From positions 744,001 through 808,000 of the forward strand of contig JAMWBK010000010.1 in assembly GCA_029953675.1 (NCBI GenBank): a stretch of 64,000 bases of DNA. The letters run 5' to 3'. The DNA is from Rhodosorus marinus (Eukaryota > Rhodophyta > Stylonematophyceae > Stylonematales > Stylonemataceae). This document shows positions 49,055 through 60,748 of this stretch, in pieces (position 1 is the stretch's first letter; every line of letters starts with the position of its first letter). Below the pieces are notes generated by a model that was not told where the DNA came from, ran no database searches, and saw only the letters and a program-made list of their open reading frames with translations. A program made the position numbers and the translations under genes.

Positions 49055-49944
49055 TCAACCATTTCCAGCTACATGTTTCGTCTTTCTCTTCTTCTCTGCA
49101 CTTCCCCCAGCGGAATTCGGGCTCCTCTTCTTCGTTTTCCTGCTAATCTTTTTCTCTTTTACACTTTCAGGTCGCGTTGCCGTGTCCGCTTCCCTCTTCT
49201 TCTTTGATCGGCGTATCTCAGCGGGAGTCTTTGTTTCCTTCAGTTCCTTTTCTTTCCTAGTCTTCTTCTTGCTCTCTTTCGGTGATGGATCCTCTTTTCT
49301 TCTTCCGTTCAGCTGATCGTCCTTGGCCGGCTGGTCAATGTACCTCTTCTTTTTCCTGGTCTTCTCTTTAGGCTTTGATTGATATGGGCTCCTCTCCGGT
49401 CGATCTTCATTCAGACTGTCACATGTTTTGTCCTCTTTCAGCCTTTTCTCAGCCTTCTTGTGTTTCTGTAGCAAAATGAGCGAGGAAAATACAATGTGAT
49501 CGTGAGCCTCTTGCAAGAAAACGAAAGCTCAGTTCAAAGCAAAACCCGGAGACTTGCTACCTTGGAAGCCACGTGAATCTCAACATCTTTATCGTTCAAC
49601 AGTCTCTTCTGCTTGCAGAGCGTGCAAACACGTGTCTTTGTCTCTTTCAGTTTTTCTGTCTTCAGCACCTGAATCACCTCTCCATCCTCCTCTTCTGGTA
49701 GCATCTGCGGCTCATCCTCTTCTTCCAGGGCATCTGCGTCAGAAATTCTTAACGTAGGATCATTAAATAAGAGCTTTCTAAGCACCTCAGTATCCTCATA
49801 CTCCTCGTCACTCGAAGAGCGACCTCCAGGATCACCTTCTTTCCTCTCGTTCTCGTCGGCCGACAGCTCATCCGATGACGTCCCACTTTCGGACTCAGCG
49901 CCGTCGTCGTCATACACAAAGTTCCATTTCACTCGCTTGATCAT
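49055..49944 (-). CDS. Acidic/Lys-rich protein with a U1-like C2H2 zinc finger, probably nuclear
   Basis: Two exons (49944-49561 and 49465-49055, phase 0) give 264 residues. The N-terminal 95 residues are acidic and Ser-rich (for example SSSDEEYEDTEVLRKLLFND). A C2H2 finger CTLCKQKRLLNDKDVEIH then VASKKH is completed only by joining the two exons; the Cx2Cx13Hx5H spacing is that of the U1/matrin/JAZ type found in RNA-binding and pre-ribosomal proteins. The C-terminal half is a long basic tract (KEKTRKKKRYIDQPAKDDQL, KRSPNSAGGSAEKKRKTK) with many nuclear or nucleolar targeting candidates. No specific ortholog is recognised; a role in ribosome biogenesis is inference from composition. Confidence 0.65.
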
Positions 49945-50756
49945 TTGTAGTCAAAATCGAAGATCTCGATATATAAAAAGGAGACGCCTTTATAACCGCT
50001 GTTTGTGACTAAAGGAAAGCCGTTGTCTGTTCTATCTCTTCTAAACACTGTGCAAGTATCCGATTGACTTGATACCCCCCCCCGGCGCACATCGTGCAAA
50101 CCGCTTTTCATCGCGTCCGCCGCGCTCATTTCCCAATCTAAAAATTAGACATTTTCATTCAAAGGACCTCGATGAAAAAAACTAATATTGAAATACAAAA
50201 TAATTCAATAGGAGAATAATCTTCAATCCAAATACACAAAACTACATAATAAAAAAGTATATTTTGAGTACAAGTTGATATCAATTGGCTGTACTCCGTT
50301 CGTCTTTTACTAATTACAATATTTTTATTTCATAATATTCATTGTAGTTAATTTATTAACCGAGTTGTCTTACTGCAAAATTGATGATTCTTTATTGGTC
50401 GAGAAAAGGAATACATATAAATTAATATGCAATAGTCACAAATATATTTTGTCTTTTAGATATAAATAGTCTCAATAATGATTTTGTCATCTAATTTTTT
50501 TTTGTGTGAGCACGAAATTGTTTTTTTTTCTGAAAGTCTCGTCGACGTGGCAGTTGGGTTGATTAGTTCCGATGAGTTTGGGCAAAAGTGTGGGGTGAGG
50601 AAGAAGGTCTATCCTGCTCACGATTGAAGACAAGCAGGTTTCTGTTTCTGGTTGGAGTAATAGCCCATTGCTAGGGACTGCTTTGTATGCATATCAGTGA
50701 CTTTAGAGCAAGCGGTTTTCCTCACCAGGTGGAATTGGGAGTGGACTGTTTTCGTG
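49945..50756. other. Divergent intergenic, AT-rich island
   Basis: Promoter side of the zinc-finger gene (-) and of the mL50-like gene (+). From about 50150 to 50530 the DNA is strongly AT-rich. A 154-residue minus frame at 50618-51082 overlaps the exons of the plus-strand gene and is a shadow. Confidence 0.4.
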
Positions 50757-51514
50757 ATGTGGAAAAGTCTGGTAACGCATCGCGCAGCAGTTCGATGGCA
50801 GAGTGGTCGTGGAATATTCGGGTTCAATAAGCGTAAGGAAGAAGAGAGGTACGTAAAAGCTGGAAGTAGTGTGTTAAGCCGCTGGTGAGCTGAGGAGGTC
50901 TGCTTAAGCTGGACGTGCGAATTGTTGTGTTCAGCCCCACCGCGGAGGAACCGAAGCCCGCTGAAGTCGCAGAGGAAGTAGGGGAGGAGTACGAAGACGT
51001 TGAAGTGAAGAGCATACCCGTGCCTAAATCTGCTTCGGAGTGCTTGGAGAATGAGGAACTGCTTGAGATTGTTTCTACACATGTGGGATCAAAGCTAGAT
51101 CCCCATCAACTGGAAACGAAGACCTTGGATCCGTCTAAGCTTAGGGTCGATGTAAGTAGAGACCGATAATCCATGGATAACGAAGTTCAAAAACGTTTCT
51201 TCTCTGATTTTAGAAGGACTCTTTCATGGCAACGAACAAAGGTCTTGGCCCATTTCCGGACATCCTACGACGTTTTGTTCCCGAGCAACGTCTTCCCTAC
51301 GCTTCGGACGGTTGGAGATGCTGCTGATTATGTCATTACCCAATTGAATCCACCCGCAACTCTATTTGAGCAGATCAAGGCCAAGGCGCCGTCGAATGTG
51401 CAGTACTTGCACAACCTCCACAGACCCAGAACAGGTGTGAAAGAGGACCGGAAAAGAGGAGAGAAGATCAGCTCGAATAGGGATTACAATAGATCGGCCG
51501 GCTCTCCGCCTTGA
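50757..51514 (+). CDS. Putative mitochondrial large ribosomal subunit protein mL50-like
   Basis: Three exons (50757-50848, 50935-51151, 51242-51514) give 193 residues. The first exon MWKSLVTHRAAVRWQSGRGI is a good mitochondrial presequence: no acidic residues, Arg-rich, amphipathic. The middle is acidic and Pro-rich (PTAEEPKPAEVAEEVGEEYE). The conserved-looking core LDPSKLRVDVLAHFRTSYDV then LFPSNVFPTLRTVGDAADYV follows the pattern I recall for mL50 (...VL..C...F.H.VPNS.LH...TV.DV..FY). The acceptor for exon 3 (AACAAAG) lies inside a longer open frame; it was chosen because it keeps frame with exon 2. The C-terminus is basic and disordered. Family assignment is tentative. Confidence 0.5.
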
Positions 51515-51719
51515 AAACAACATATTGGAAAGAGGATGTAGGATGTAGATACAATTAGAACACGCACGTCGGTGCAAAAACTGTTTAGCTAATGGAAACT
51601 TTGTTCTCGGGCGAAAGAATCGGTGCTCACGGCCGGTTCCCACAAACCAAAATCTAAATAATTCGTTAGTTCTTGTGAATGTTGAGCGAGAAACCACAGG
51701 ATCAAAAATTGGCCAAAAC

Positions 51720-53156
51720 CTAAGAAATCCCATCCAGTTTTAACGATTTGAAGGTTACCTTCAACTGAGACTGCCAGGTGTTCATCACACGTGCTTTTCT
51801 GTAGCTACAGATGGACACGACTGTCCCGTCCTCTCCCATCCTTCCGGTCCTCCCGGCAAGGTGCAGATACTCGTTCTGGTCGCTTGGACAATCGATAAGG
51901 AAGACAACATCAACATGGCTGAGATGGAGTCCACGTGCAGCAGCCTCGCTTGCTATGAGAAGAGGAGCACTCTGGCCTAGATCAGAGTCCCCGCCGTTAA
52001 AGCTCCTCATGAGCTTGTCGTACGTATCCGTAGATACGATGCTAACCTGGCCCTTTCCGAACCCGTAACCCTCGTGTAACGCCATGGCTTCCGCAAAGCC
52101 CCTTCCACGGAGTTCCCCGATGACCTTGGTGATACTTGCGTTTTTGTTGATGAATATTAAGGGCTTCTTTGGCTTCAGCTGTAACAAGGCGCAAGTAAGC
52201 GCATCCATCTTATCGCTGTCTTCATCGTTAATGACGGGCAAGCAGATGTGCTCGATATTCTGCGGTATCAAAATTCGAGGTCCATTGCCACTGTCCTCCT
52301 CTGGAAGTACCTCTAGGGCTGGCCGAATAACCGCCATTCCGTCCTTCATTGGTAGACTGAGAAGAGACGCAAGTTCTCTCTTTAGGGGTCTGCCTACAGT
52401 TGCCGACGCAGCAATGACTTGACATTCCATGCCATCGCGAGCTATTCTCTCCAGGATAGCTGATGCTGGTTTCGCGTGCCTCTTCTTCTTCTGCTTTACG
52501 GCGCGAGCAGCATGCTTTCCAACGGTGCCAATCAGTCGATCGACCTCGTCAAACACGATGACTTTGAACATATTGAAGAAACCCTTGAACCCGAATTTCT
52601 CAGACAAGGCATGAACCGTCTTCGCGGTACCTACCAAAAGCGTTCTTGTCTTTGGCATATTCAGTTCTTCGAGGTAACTGACCCTCCCGCTCTCATCACC
52701 CAGCAGCGCGCATGCTTCACTGTACACTTGCACGCCCAGCTCTCGAGTAGGTACGATAATGAGGTAGCCTTTCTTGACCTCAGATTCAAGCATGTTCTTG
52801 ATAATCGGTAGCAAGTACGCGATTGTCTTTCCACTTCCTGTCTCCGCATGCAGAACAGCCGTCTCGCCCTTGAACAACCGCGCCATCGCGGCGCTTTGTA
52901 TCGGACTGGGATCCCGGACATTCCTCCTAGCCAAGGCTTCAGAAACAGCGGAATCTATCTGGATGCCCCCAAATTCTACGCCAACATTTTCATCAGCTTC
53001 TTCACATGTGCTCAAGGCATTTGCAACCGTGACAGGTCTTCGGGCATCTCGGAATACTACACGTCTCGCCCGCCTTCCGCATCTCAAGCGCGACCGTGTA
53101 GAGTCGTTCCATTGAGCGAAGCAACCAACGAACCCGCTCATGGTGATGCCAGTCAT
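51720..53156 (-). CDS. DEVD-box RNA helicase, probably plastid-targeted
   Basis: A single exon of 478 codons from ATG 53156. The N-terminal 50 residues are Arg-rich (MTGITMSGFVGCFAQWNDST and SRLRCGRRARRVVF) with an early Phe, like red algal transit peptides. Helicase motifs: Q-motif region RNVRDPSPIQSAAMARL, motif I HAETGSGKT, Ia PTREL, II DEVD instead of DEAD, III SAT, then domain 2 with PLIFINKNASITKVIGELRG, IV-V LLIASEAAARGLHLSHVDVV and VI HLAGRTGRMG. The DEVD variant occurs in some plant organellar helicases. The protein is short, with no long tails, and lacks introns. It likely acts in organelle ribosome assembly or RNA processing (inference). It is divergent from the FabZ-like gene. Confidence 0.88.
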   Translation of the reverse strand: MTGITMSGFVGCFAQWNDSTRSRLRCGRRARRVVFRDARRPVTVANALSTCEEADENVGVEFGGIQIDSAVSEALARRNVRDPSPIQSAAMARLFKGETAVLHAETGSGKTIAYLLPIIKNMLESEVKKGYLIIVPTRELGVQVYSEACALLGDESGRVSYLEELNMPKTRTLLVGTAKTVHALSEKFGFKGFFNMFKVIVFDEVDRLIGTVGKHAARAVKQKKKRHAKPASAILERIARDGMECQVIAASATVGRPLKRELASLLSLPMKDGMAVIRPALEVLPEEDSGNGPRILIPQNIEHICLPVINDEDSDKMDALTCALLQLKPKKPLIFINKNASITKVIGELRGRGFAEAMALHEGYGFGKGQVSIVSTDTYDKLMRSFNGGDSDLGQSAPLLIASEAAARGLHLSHVDVVFLIDCPSDQNEYLHLAGRTGRMGEDGTVVSICSYRKARVMNTWQSQLKVTFKSLKLDGIS

Positions 53157-53469
53157 GTTATTCAATCCAAGAAGCACTGAATTCTAATCATACCATGATA
53201 GATGGGGTTGACTGCTGCTATCCTCTCCTCATCCAAATATGTGCAACCTTCACCGTCGTCGTCAAATACAAGCGGGTTGCTTATCGATGCAGTAGACGAT
53301 GATTAAAGAGGGATCTTGACTGGCTCTGTTTTGGGTAGTTTGGAACTCTGGAGACAGAGAAGAAAGGTTTAACAGCTCACGTGGAAGTGGAGACCATTTC
53401 CCAGGGCTTTCAGTCTTCACGCTGGTGTGGGGACCGTGTACCCCCTGGGTAGCTCCCAGCAGATAAGAG
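53157..53469. other. Divergent promoter region
   Basis: About 310 bp between the start of the helicase (-) and the start of the FabZ-like gene (+). It must contain both promoters. If the FabZ-like protein has a missing first exon, it would lie here; I found none that keeps frame convincingly. Confidence 0.4.
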
Positions 53470-53984
53470 ATGCGGTGGATAAGGTCTCTGAACGTCTCCA
53501 AATCCAGTGCTTCAGCGCTTATGGTGACAAAGGCAGAGTTTACGTCGGGTCATTTCCCGGGCAAACCGATTATTCCAGCGGTGATGCAGCTCCAGGCGCT
53601 TGAAGAGCTGGGACGGGCGTTCTGTGGACAAATGAGGTAAGGCCCACATGCGCCGATGGGGAGGGAGCACCCTAGCAGCTGCCGTCCTTTAGGAAAAAAT
53701 CATAATGGGCTTCCTTTAAGCGCCTTATCTGATAACGTTCAATCTCTAATTCACGAAAACGTAGGCCCTCAGGAGCCAAGGGCACGTACGCTCTCGGGGC
53801 AGTTCTAAACGCGAGGTTTCGTAGCCCTCTCACACCGGACACAACCGCCAGCTTGAAGGTAACTCTACATAGTCAAGAGGGATCCGATTTTCTCATCAGC
53901 GGACTGGTTGAGACGACTCCAGAACCAGGACAGAAAATCGCAGAAGCCCTTCTTCGCTTCACCCTCACCCCAAACCGAGACTAG
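53470..53984 (+). CDS. FabZ-like hotdog-fold protein (hydroxyacyl-ACP dehydratase family), catalytic Glu replaced
   Basis: Two exons (53470-53636 and 53765-53984, intron 128 nt) give 128 residues. The hallmark of FabZ is present: FTSGHFPGKPIIPAVMQLQA with the catalytic His and the GHFPG loop. The residue that is Glu in active FabZ enzymes (the Glu of the EAMAQ helix) is Gln here. Exon 2 supplies the hotdog strands KGTYALGAVLNARFRSPLTP, DTTASLKVTLHSQEGSDFLI and AEALLRFTLTPNRD. Compared with bacterial FabZ about 25 N-terminal residues (the PHRYPF.L.DRV block) are missing, so an upstream exon may exist. Both exons are under 75 codons and the gene is easily missed. The role could be acyl-binding without dehydration. 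Confidence 0.68.
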
Positions 53985-54740
53985 CAGCTTACAGTCCCCG
54001 TCCCACCATCTGAAGCCATTAGTTGGCGAACTGCTACCTAACCAATCCAATCATATCTCTTATACTTATAAGCCGATGGTATTTCACCAATTGATATCCA
54101 TAACCTTCTCTAAATTCATGTTAGCAGATATAATTTGATAATACATAGACCAATTGAAACGCTTAAAATTTTAAACAACCAATACAAGAAGGAAAAGTAT
54201 GCCTATTGACTTGTATACACCAATTATGGTGCTTATATTATTAATGTTTCGATAATTTGTGTATCGGCGTGGGTGTCCCGGTTTTTGATTTTTTGCCTTT
54301 TGGGGTTGGGGGAAGACGAACAAGTGCTGTGGTTGAATTTCTGTGATCTCTGCAGGCATTTTTTTTGGGGGGTGGGGTTTGGGAATAGCTGGCTTTGCAG
54401 AAGCTTGTTTTGTTTTGTTTGAGTTCTTCTCTTGGCTATTGAAGCTTATGTGAACGTTTTGTTGCTTTGTTTATTGTGCGAATTCAGTTAGATGTTTTTC
54501 TTGTCGTCAGTTATGGATCAGCGAGGATTTTCTTATCTGACTGATGAGGATGCCTGGGAGTCGATGAGTGACTTGCTTATTGGAGTTTAAGAATTCGGGT
54601 GCTTGTTTCGTGTGTGTGTGTGTGTGTATGTGTGTGTGTTTCCCCCTTTTTTATTTTTCGCGCTCTGTTGCTGTTTTCGGGAACGTTTTGCGCTTCTATT
54701 TGCTTTGTGATTTTTGGTATTGGGGTTGTGGGGCCTTGGT
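53985..54740. other. Intergenic upstream of the Arf-GEF gene
   Basis: About 750 bp. The left part (54060-54260) is AT-rich. A (TG)n tract lies at 54611-54640 shortly before the start codon of the next gene. No gene is seen. Confidence 0.4.
54611..54640. repeat. (TG)n microsatellite
   Basis: About 15 TG units with one interruption, some 100 bp upstream of the probable start codon of the Arf-GEF gene, in its promoter or 5' UTR. Confidence 0.9.
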
Positions 54741-57700
54741 ATGGATGCAACGGTGCTTGTGGCGTCGGGACATGCACGAGAGTTGCTGACACAGCTGAGG
54801 AGGAATTCGAGGTTTTCCGAATGGGGAGCTTCGTTCTCGTCGTCAAAGGAAGGAAAGCCTTTATCGCCCCTGGTACAGTCAGGCAGACTGCGAAAAGGAC
54901 TGCATCCAACGGAGCATCGATTCGTTCAGGACCTTAAGCATGTTAGAAGAGCACCAGGACATTCGAATCTGCTCCTCATGCTGCAGCCCTTTCTTGAAAT
55001 CATCCAATCTCCCGAGGCCAATGGGGTATGTTCCCTTCGTATCAAGCAGGCCGGATCCCAATAGATGACATCAGCGCGGAGAAAACCGTCGACGATCTGC
55101 TTTTACACGTCTGAGGCTGAAAATGTTCAAGTCTGATCTTCGGATTGCAGGTGATCACTTCCGCAGCTCTAAGAGCAGTGGTGGACATACTGGGAAGTGT
55201 ACAGGAAATCTCTGAGGTTCACAAAGTAGTAGGGAATGTGGTGGAAGCTGTGCATTCTTGTCGTTTCGAACCCACGGATGCCAGCGTAGACGAATTGGTC
55301 CTCTCCCGGATAGTCGAGGTAACGCAAATCGACGAACCAAGAAGCTCTAGAATTCTCGGGAAATGGGATATTTGTTTTCTGAGCCGCGCCTGTAACCCAA
55401 CGATCAAAAATTTCTGGTATTGCTTCTTTTTCAAGGTTCTCTCTGTGACAGTCACCGCAGAGAACTCTCCAGTATTATTTGATGAAATTATTCTTGCCGC
55501 GTTTGAGACATGTTTTCGTTTGTCAACCATCAAAAGAGCGACGGCGCTGCTCGTATCGGCGGCGACGAGAGAGCTCTCGTCCATAGTCGCTGCTGCCGTG
55601 AAATCACAGGTCTTAGAATCCAACAATTCTTCCTTGCATTTGCCTGCCGACTACTTTCGAAAACGCTTGAGGTCGAAAGGAAATGCTACGTTCGACTTTG
55701 AGAGAGACAAACTTAATCAAGAGCGGAGTTGTAGCTCCTATCCGCTGAGGGCGATGTTGCTGTTTGCCTCTTGCTTGGTGAGCAGGTCAAAGGGAGAAAA
55801 TGGGCACTGAATACGAAGAATATCTCGCTGACCATTCGCGTGCTGTCGTCGCTCTTGATTCTGCAGGTTGACCCGGCAATGAAGCTATCTGCATCGTTGA
55901 GAATGACAGGTCTCCAAATCCTGAACACAGCATTGACAACAAAGCATCGGAATGAAAAGGGTACTAGCGCTCTGTTGGCAGATTCAGAGATACGTGATTT
56001 TCTCTTGCGAGATGTTTCCATCTCAGTATTAAGGACACTTGGGCTTGCTTCTGAGGCGAGCGTCGTCATCGCCCAGGCTTTTACTGTAGTTAACAACCTC
56101 TTAGTCGTTCTCGGTAAGCTCATTCCTGGTTGGTCCCATTCGTTTTTGAGCACATTTGGCTGACGGGTGAAGTTGTTCGCGCATTTTTCCGCATTTTGCA
56201 GGGCCCTACGGACTGCCGTTGTTGGAAACTTTACTGCTGCGCGTGTTCCCATCTTATGTCGACGGGTCCTCTGGTAACCTTCCAGTGACTGTGCAGAACA
56301 GAGAGGTCGGGTTGGAGGCTCTGGCATGCTTAATGTCACAACCTGGGCTGCTTTCAATGGGTTTCGCCGCGATTGATTGTGAGCTCGGCCTTTCGCATTT
56401 CACGGAGCTTTTAGCGGAAATTCTCATTCTTGAATTGAAAAGTAACTGTTTGAATGGATCACTATTGTAGGCGATCCGGTTAAGGAGGACGCGGTGGGTC
56501 CTCTTGCTGAAAAACTGGGGAAAGCTGTAGAGAATTCAATGACGGAACAGGACAGACTCATTCAGAGCGGTCCAGATGCTGTGGACGACGCAGATGAGAT
56601 CTGGAACGAAATCATTGCGCCGGGGTTTCTGTGTGCTGATGCACTGCTCTCACTAACCGATTGGCTGGAGGAGAGGGTAAATGTGAGCTCGCTTGCTTTT
56701 CTTGCCCTAATGGACTAAGCATAGGCTCTGACGCATCGTTGGTTGCCCCTTAACTGCAGAGGAATCGCTCGACCGAGGAGAGCACTGCATACACGAAGCA
56801 GATTATGGAATCGAAGCGTCATAAGGATGAAAGCGCAAAGGCAGCTGCAGCCATCAACAAACTAGGATCAAAGGCAGACGGCAGACGCGTTCTCAACCTA
56901 CTTACCGAGTACAAAATTTTTGAGGATGAGCTCATGGCTGTAAAGGGATCTGATCTCGATCGGCTAATCCCGCCGGCCGCTGAATACTTTCGAGTCACAC
57001 CGAGCCTCGACAAGAGTGTCATCGGCACGGTGCTGGGTATGTCTGTGCCTCCGCGGAATGGAATCCATGCAGGTTGAAGCGTGCTAACACCGTCTGAACC
57101 TGGTTTTCGTGTGTTCCAAAGGCGAACCTGATGAGATCTCGCGGAAATTCCTTCAAAATTATACAAACTCTTTTGACTTCACTGACAATGACATAACTAC
57201 AGCGTTGAGAATATACCTGGAGTCTTTCAGGCTCCCAGGGGAGGCGCAGAAGATTGATCGGATCATGCACAGTTTTGCTAACCGCTACATGCTACAAAAT
57301 GAATCGAAAACTGAGCTGAAGAACACGGACGTAGCATACGTGGTTGCTTTCGCTATTGTTATGCTAAATACTGACCAACACAACGACTCTGTACGCTGTT
57401 CATCCCAAGGAAGCAACAATGTGTGATAGTGAGACCCGCGTGCTTTGGAGGCTAATTTTACCCTTTTTTCCCGCAGATTAAGAAAAAAATGTCTCTGGAG
57501 GACTTCGTTAGGAACAATCGTGGGATGAACGATACGGAGGACTTCTCGAAGGAGTTCCTTCTTGAGATCTTCGAGAGCATTAACGCTCTGGAGATCAAGA
57601 TGAGCAACGAATCCGGCATTGACGAGTTGAATGAAATCCTGTGGGAGAAGATGCTCCAGAGTGCTGGATATGTATCTGCGGGTTCAAATCGAAGCATGAC

Positions 57701-60700
57701 AGAAACAAGGTGAGGAAGAACAGGACAAACGGTTCAGTGCAGTCCGCCTTTCTTGACACTCATGCTGATACTCCGTCCTTGCGTTCTTCCTCTCTATTGA
57801 TAAAAGATTCCTTCCAGAGTCTCCTCAAGCTCCAGATTCTGAGCTGTTCAATCTGTCCTGGGCACCGATCGTGAGCTCCGCGAAGATGGTATTGGCAGTG
57901 GGGACGAACGAGAACGAAGTACAGAGAGCCATTGACGGATTTTTGCGCGTTGCGAGGTATAAATTGACACGAGTTGGGAGCGACCAATGTATACACTCTT
58001 AGGCTCCTGCCCGTTCACATGGCTTTTCTTCTTTAGGTGCTCCGCTTCGTTGCATACGGACCAAGCGATTGATGAATGCGTTGCGGCGCTTTCCGAAGCC
58101 TCCGGCTTGTGCTCCAGTCCTCTTTACGGAGCAGCAGTTCGTTTTGGGGTCGATGTCCGAGCACAGCTGTCCTTTGTCGCTCTGTCTGGAATTGTACGAA
58201 ACTGTGGAGATGGTGTCAGAGAAAACGGTAATCGTTTTTGTCGAAAACATGCAAGCACGGCATAAAGAGCGTATTGAAGCGAACTCATCCTTTTGTTATG
58301 CGGTTGATGTTCAGGATGGAGCCTGTTCTTGTCTTGCGCGACGCGTCTTCAATGCTTGGGCCTCTTAAGCTCTCCCGCATTTGACGAGATGAGTGGCTAC
58401 GGTCCAGAGCTAGTAGACCTGGCCTCGATGCCCATCGCAGTCAGCCGGCTTCAACCGGACTGGTGGCCCTCTCGAATATCCGCTTTGGAGAAGGACAATG
58501 GGTCCAAGCCGATCGGTGGGCAACGCGCTGTCCGACTAGAACTAGACTTCCGGCAATATATCTGACGCGGCGAGTTTTGTTTGTTGTCAAGCTGTGAGGA
58601 GGAATCGAAACGATCCATCGAACTCCTTTTGGGCGTTGCTGGGAGTAGGAAATAATGCTGTACCAGAATCAGACAATCCATACAGATTTGCACCAGAGTA
58701 TTTGATCTGCAGAAATTCTGCCGAAGTAAGCAGATTTCATGATCCACCGCGGGAAATATCATTGTTCTCATAAATGTTTCTGGACATGGATAGGAAGAGG
58801 CCCGCAATTTGGCTCAGAAGAGTGTTGAGGCCTGCCGCCTTGATGAAATCCTAGTCACTGAGAGCCGCATTCTTCAAGATGAATCGCTCGCAGCGTATGC
58901 TAGTGCAATTCGTACATCTGCATTGACGCTTCTGAGACACAAGGTCGGTATTCACAGGGCGAACAGGAAACCAGAGCAATCCAAGTCTCTATCTAAATGA
59001 CTTTTCCGTGGAACAGGCCGATACTCGGTTCAGAGGGTCAGGAATAGTCAGTATCTTGGAGCCGATTGAGGACGCAGAAGATGACACGGAGGTAGCGAAA
59101 TACTCCGCTCTTTCGTTCCTTATGGATCTTCTCACAGAGTTGACGCTTCGGAATCGAACAAGGGTGGGCCTAGTCTGGACCCACTTTCGTGAGGTATGCG
59201 TCGGTTGACACTGATTCATAACTCATCGGAATAAGTGGCTTACCCGGGAACCTCTAACATCTTGAACCGCAATGAACAACAAGGTTACCCAATGGCTTCT
59301 TGCGGACTCCTCATCAACTACGGTTGTCACAGAGAGAGCTGCTGTGGCGCTGCTTCGAGTTTCTGTTCGGCTGCTCCACCAGGACGATGTTCGCGACGAC
59401 GTCTTGCGGGGTTTGAACCTCCTATTGAAGTTGGATCAGGACAATTTCGCGACGCTTGCACTGCCCGTTGCCGCCGGTGTTCTCCACTGTATCAGGACGC
59501 ACTCTTCACAAATTCGAAAACCGAGCGCTTGGCACACGCTGTTGTCCATCATCGAATTGTTGCAGAGGTACCTTTTTCATTGAAATCGGAGCAGCGGGTG
59601 CGTTTCCCGTGTTTTGGCAATGCGCTAACTCAGAGTTTGGTCTGACATTCAATCCGCAAAGGTTTCCTAGCCCTTGCTTGGAGCTTGGCTTTGAGTCACT
59701 GCGGTTTTTACTGCTCGATGCTGTTGAAGTCTCTGCAGTCGCACTGGAGACTTTTTCGCCTTTCATCGACGCCGTGCTTGCGTATGCTCTGTCAACATCA
59801 TCTACCGCCACGGCTTCTTTGGAGCTATTCTACGCGCTAGCCGAGAAGGTTCCATCAGTGCAGCGTGGCTACTCTGAGGTATTGACTGGGATTCCGAACG
59901 TCATAACGCGAGAATTCAGCTGCTCATTGGGTTTGGGTTCCATTTTACCGCTGTAGGACTCGCCTAGGAAGGAAGACAACTCGAGATGGGCGGAGCTCTG
60001 GAAACCACTGCTTCAGGCAATTGCTCAGGTTGTATTGCAGTCAGCAGAGTGGGAGATACGGCTTCACGCACTTGCAGTAGTTGAGCGCCTGAGCGCCGCT
60101 CAGGACGGTGAGAGGGCGCTGACTTCAGCCGAATATCGCCTGGCTATAGAGAATGTAGTTCTGCCCATGGTTGCTACCGTCTTCGACACGACAAAGGCCA
60201 ATTCCACGGCCGAATTCTCGTTCAAGATCCGGCAGAAGGCTGTGACGCTTGTTCTGAAAACTTTTCTGCAGCACCACGTTGGGCTTTACAACGACCTAAC
60301 GAGGGAACAATTTGCACAGCTGTGGCTAACGATTCTGGAAGGTACCGCGGGGAACCTGGACAACGCCAGTGACGGAGTCGCAGAGTACTTCAACGAGAGT
60401 CTTAAGAACCTCCTCCTCGTAAGTGTATATGGTCCACACACTTGAAGTCTTTTTCGTTAAGCCCACTAATGCTGGAGGACGGTTTTGATTGATTGGCCTC
60501 AGGTAATGGAAACTAACGAGGTGCTTACAAGGAGTGACACCGTCCTCTGGGAAAAGACCGCTACTTCCATCAAGAAATGGCTTCCGTCACTATACGAGGA
60601 GAAGTTCATGGATACTGAGCCAGATAAACTAATCCAAGAGGTTCCCGACGCGCAACTGCTACCTGTTGAAGAAGACGAACAGGTAGACCCGGCAACACTT

Positions 60701-60748
60701 TGCTTCCTTTCTTTTGATGTCGCGCTGGTAAGGGTTGTTGACAAGTGA
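54741..60748 (+). CDS. GBF1: Arf guanine-nucleotide exchange factor, GBF1/GNOM type (SEC7 domain)
   Basis: I place 18 exons: 54741-55025, 55151-55318, 55436-55609, 55786-56113, 56202-56441, 56471-56682, 56760-57036, 57122-57390, 57477-57709, 57807-57956, 58037-58227, 58315-about 58530, 58794-58943, 59017-59193, 59284-59567, 59662-59878, 59957-60418, 60503-60748; roughly 1450 residues. The N-terminal DCB part has LLLMLQPFLEIIQSPEANG and CRFEPTDASVDELVLSRIVE, as in GNOM/GBF1. The SEC7 domain spans exons 7-9, with the catalytic glutamate finger in ESFRLPGEAQKIDRIMHSFA and the DVAYVVAFAIVMLNTDQHND helix. HDS domains follow (KYSALSFLMDLLTELTLRNR, YFNESLKNLLL). GBF-type GEFs activate Arf1 at the cis-Golgi and recruit COPI. 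Uncertain points are the end of exon 12 and the junction of exons 3 and 4, where a variable linker may be partly coding. Confidence 0.88.

Noticed and set aside
50618-51082. 154-codon minus-strand ORF
   Set aside because: It is the antisense shadow of the first two exons of the mL50-like gene, which have a mitochondrial presequence and phase-consistent splicing.
53262-53501. Minus-strand ORF upstream of the FabZ-like gene
   Set aside because: Considered as a first exon of the helicase or an independent gene, but it overlaps the start of the FabZ-like gene and has no motif.
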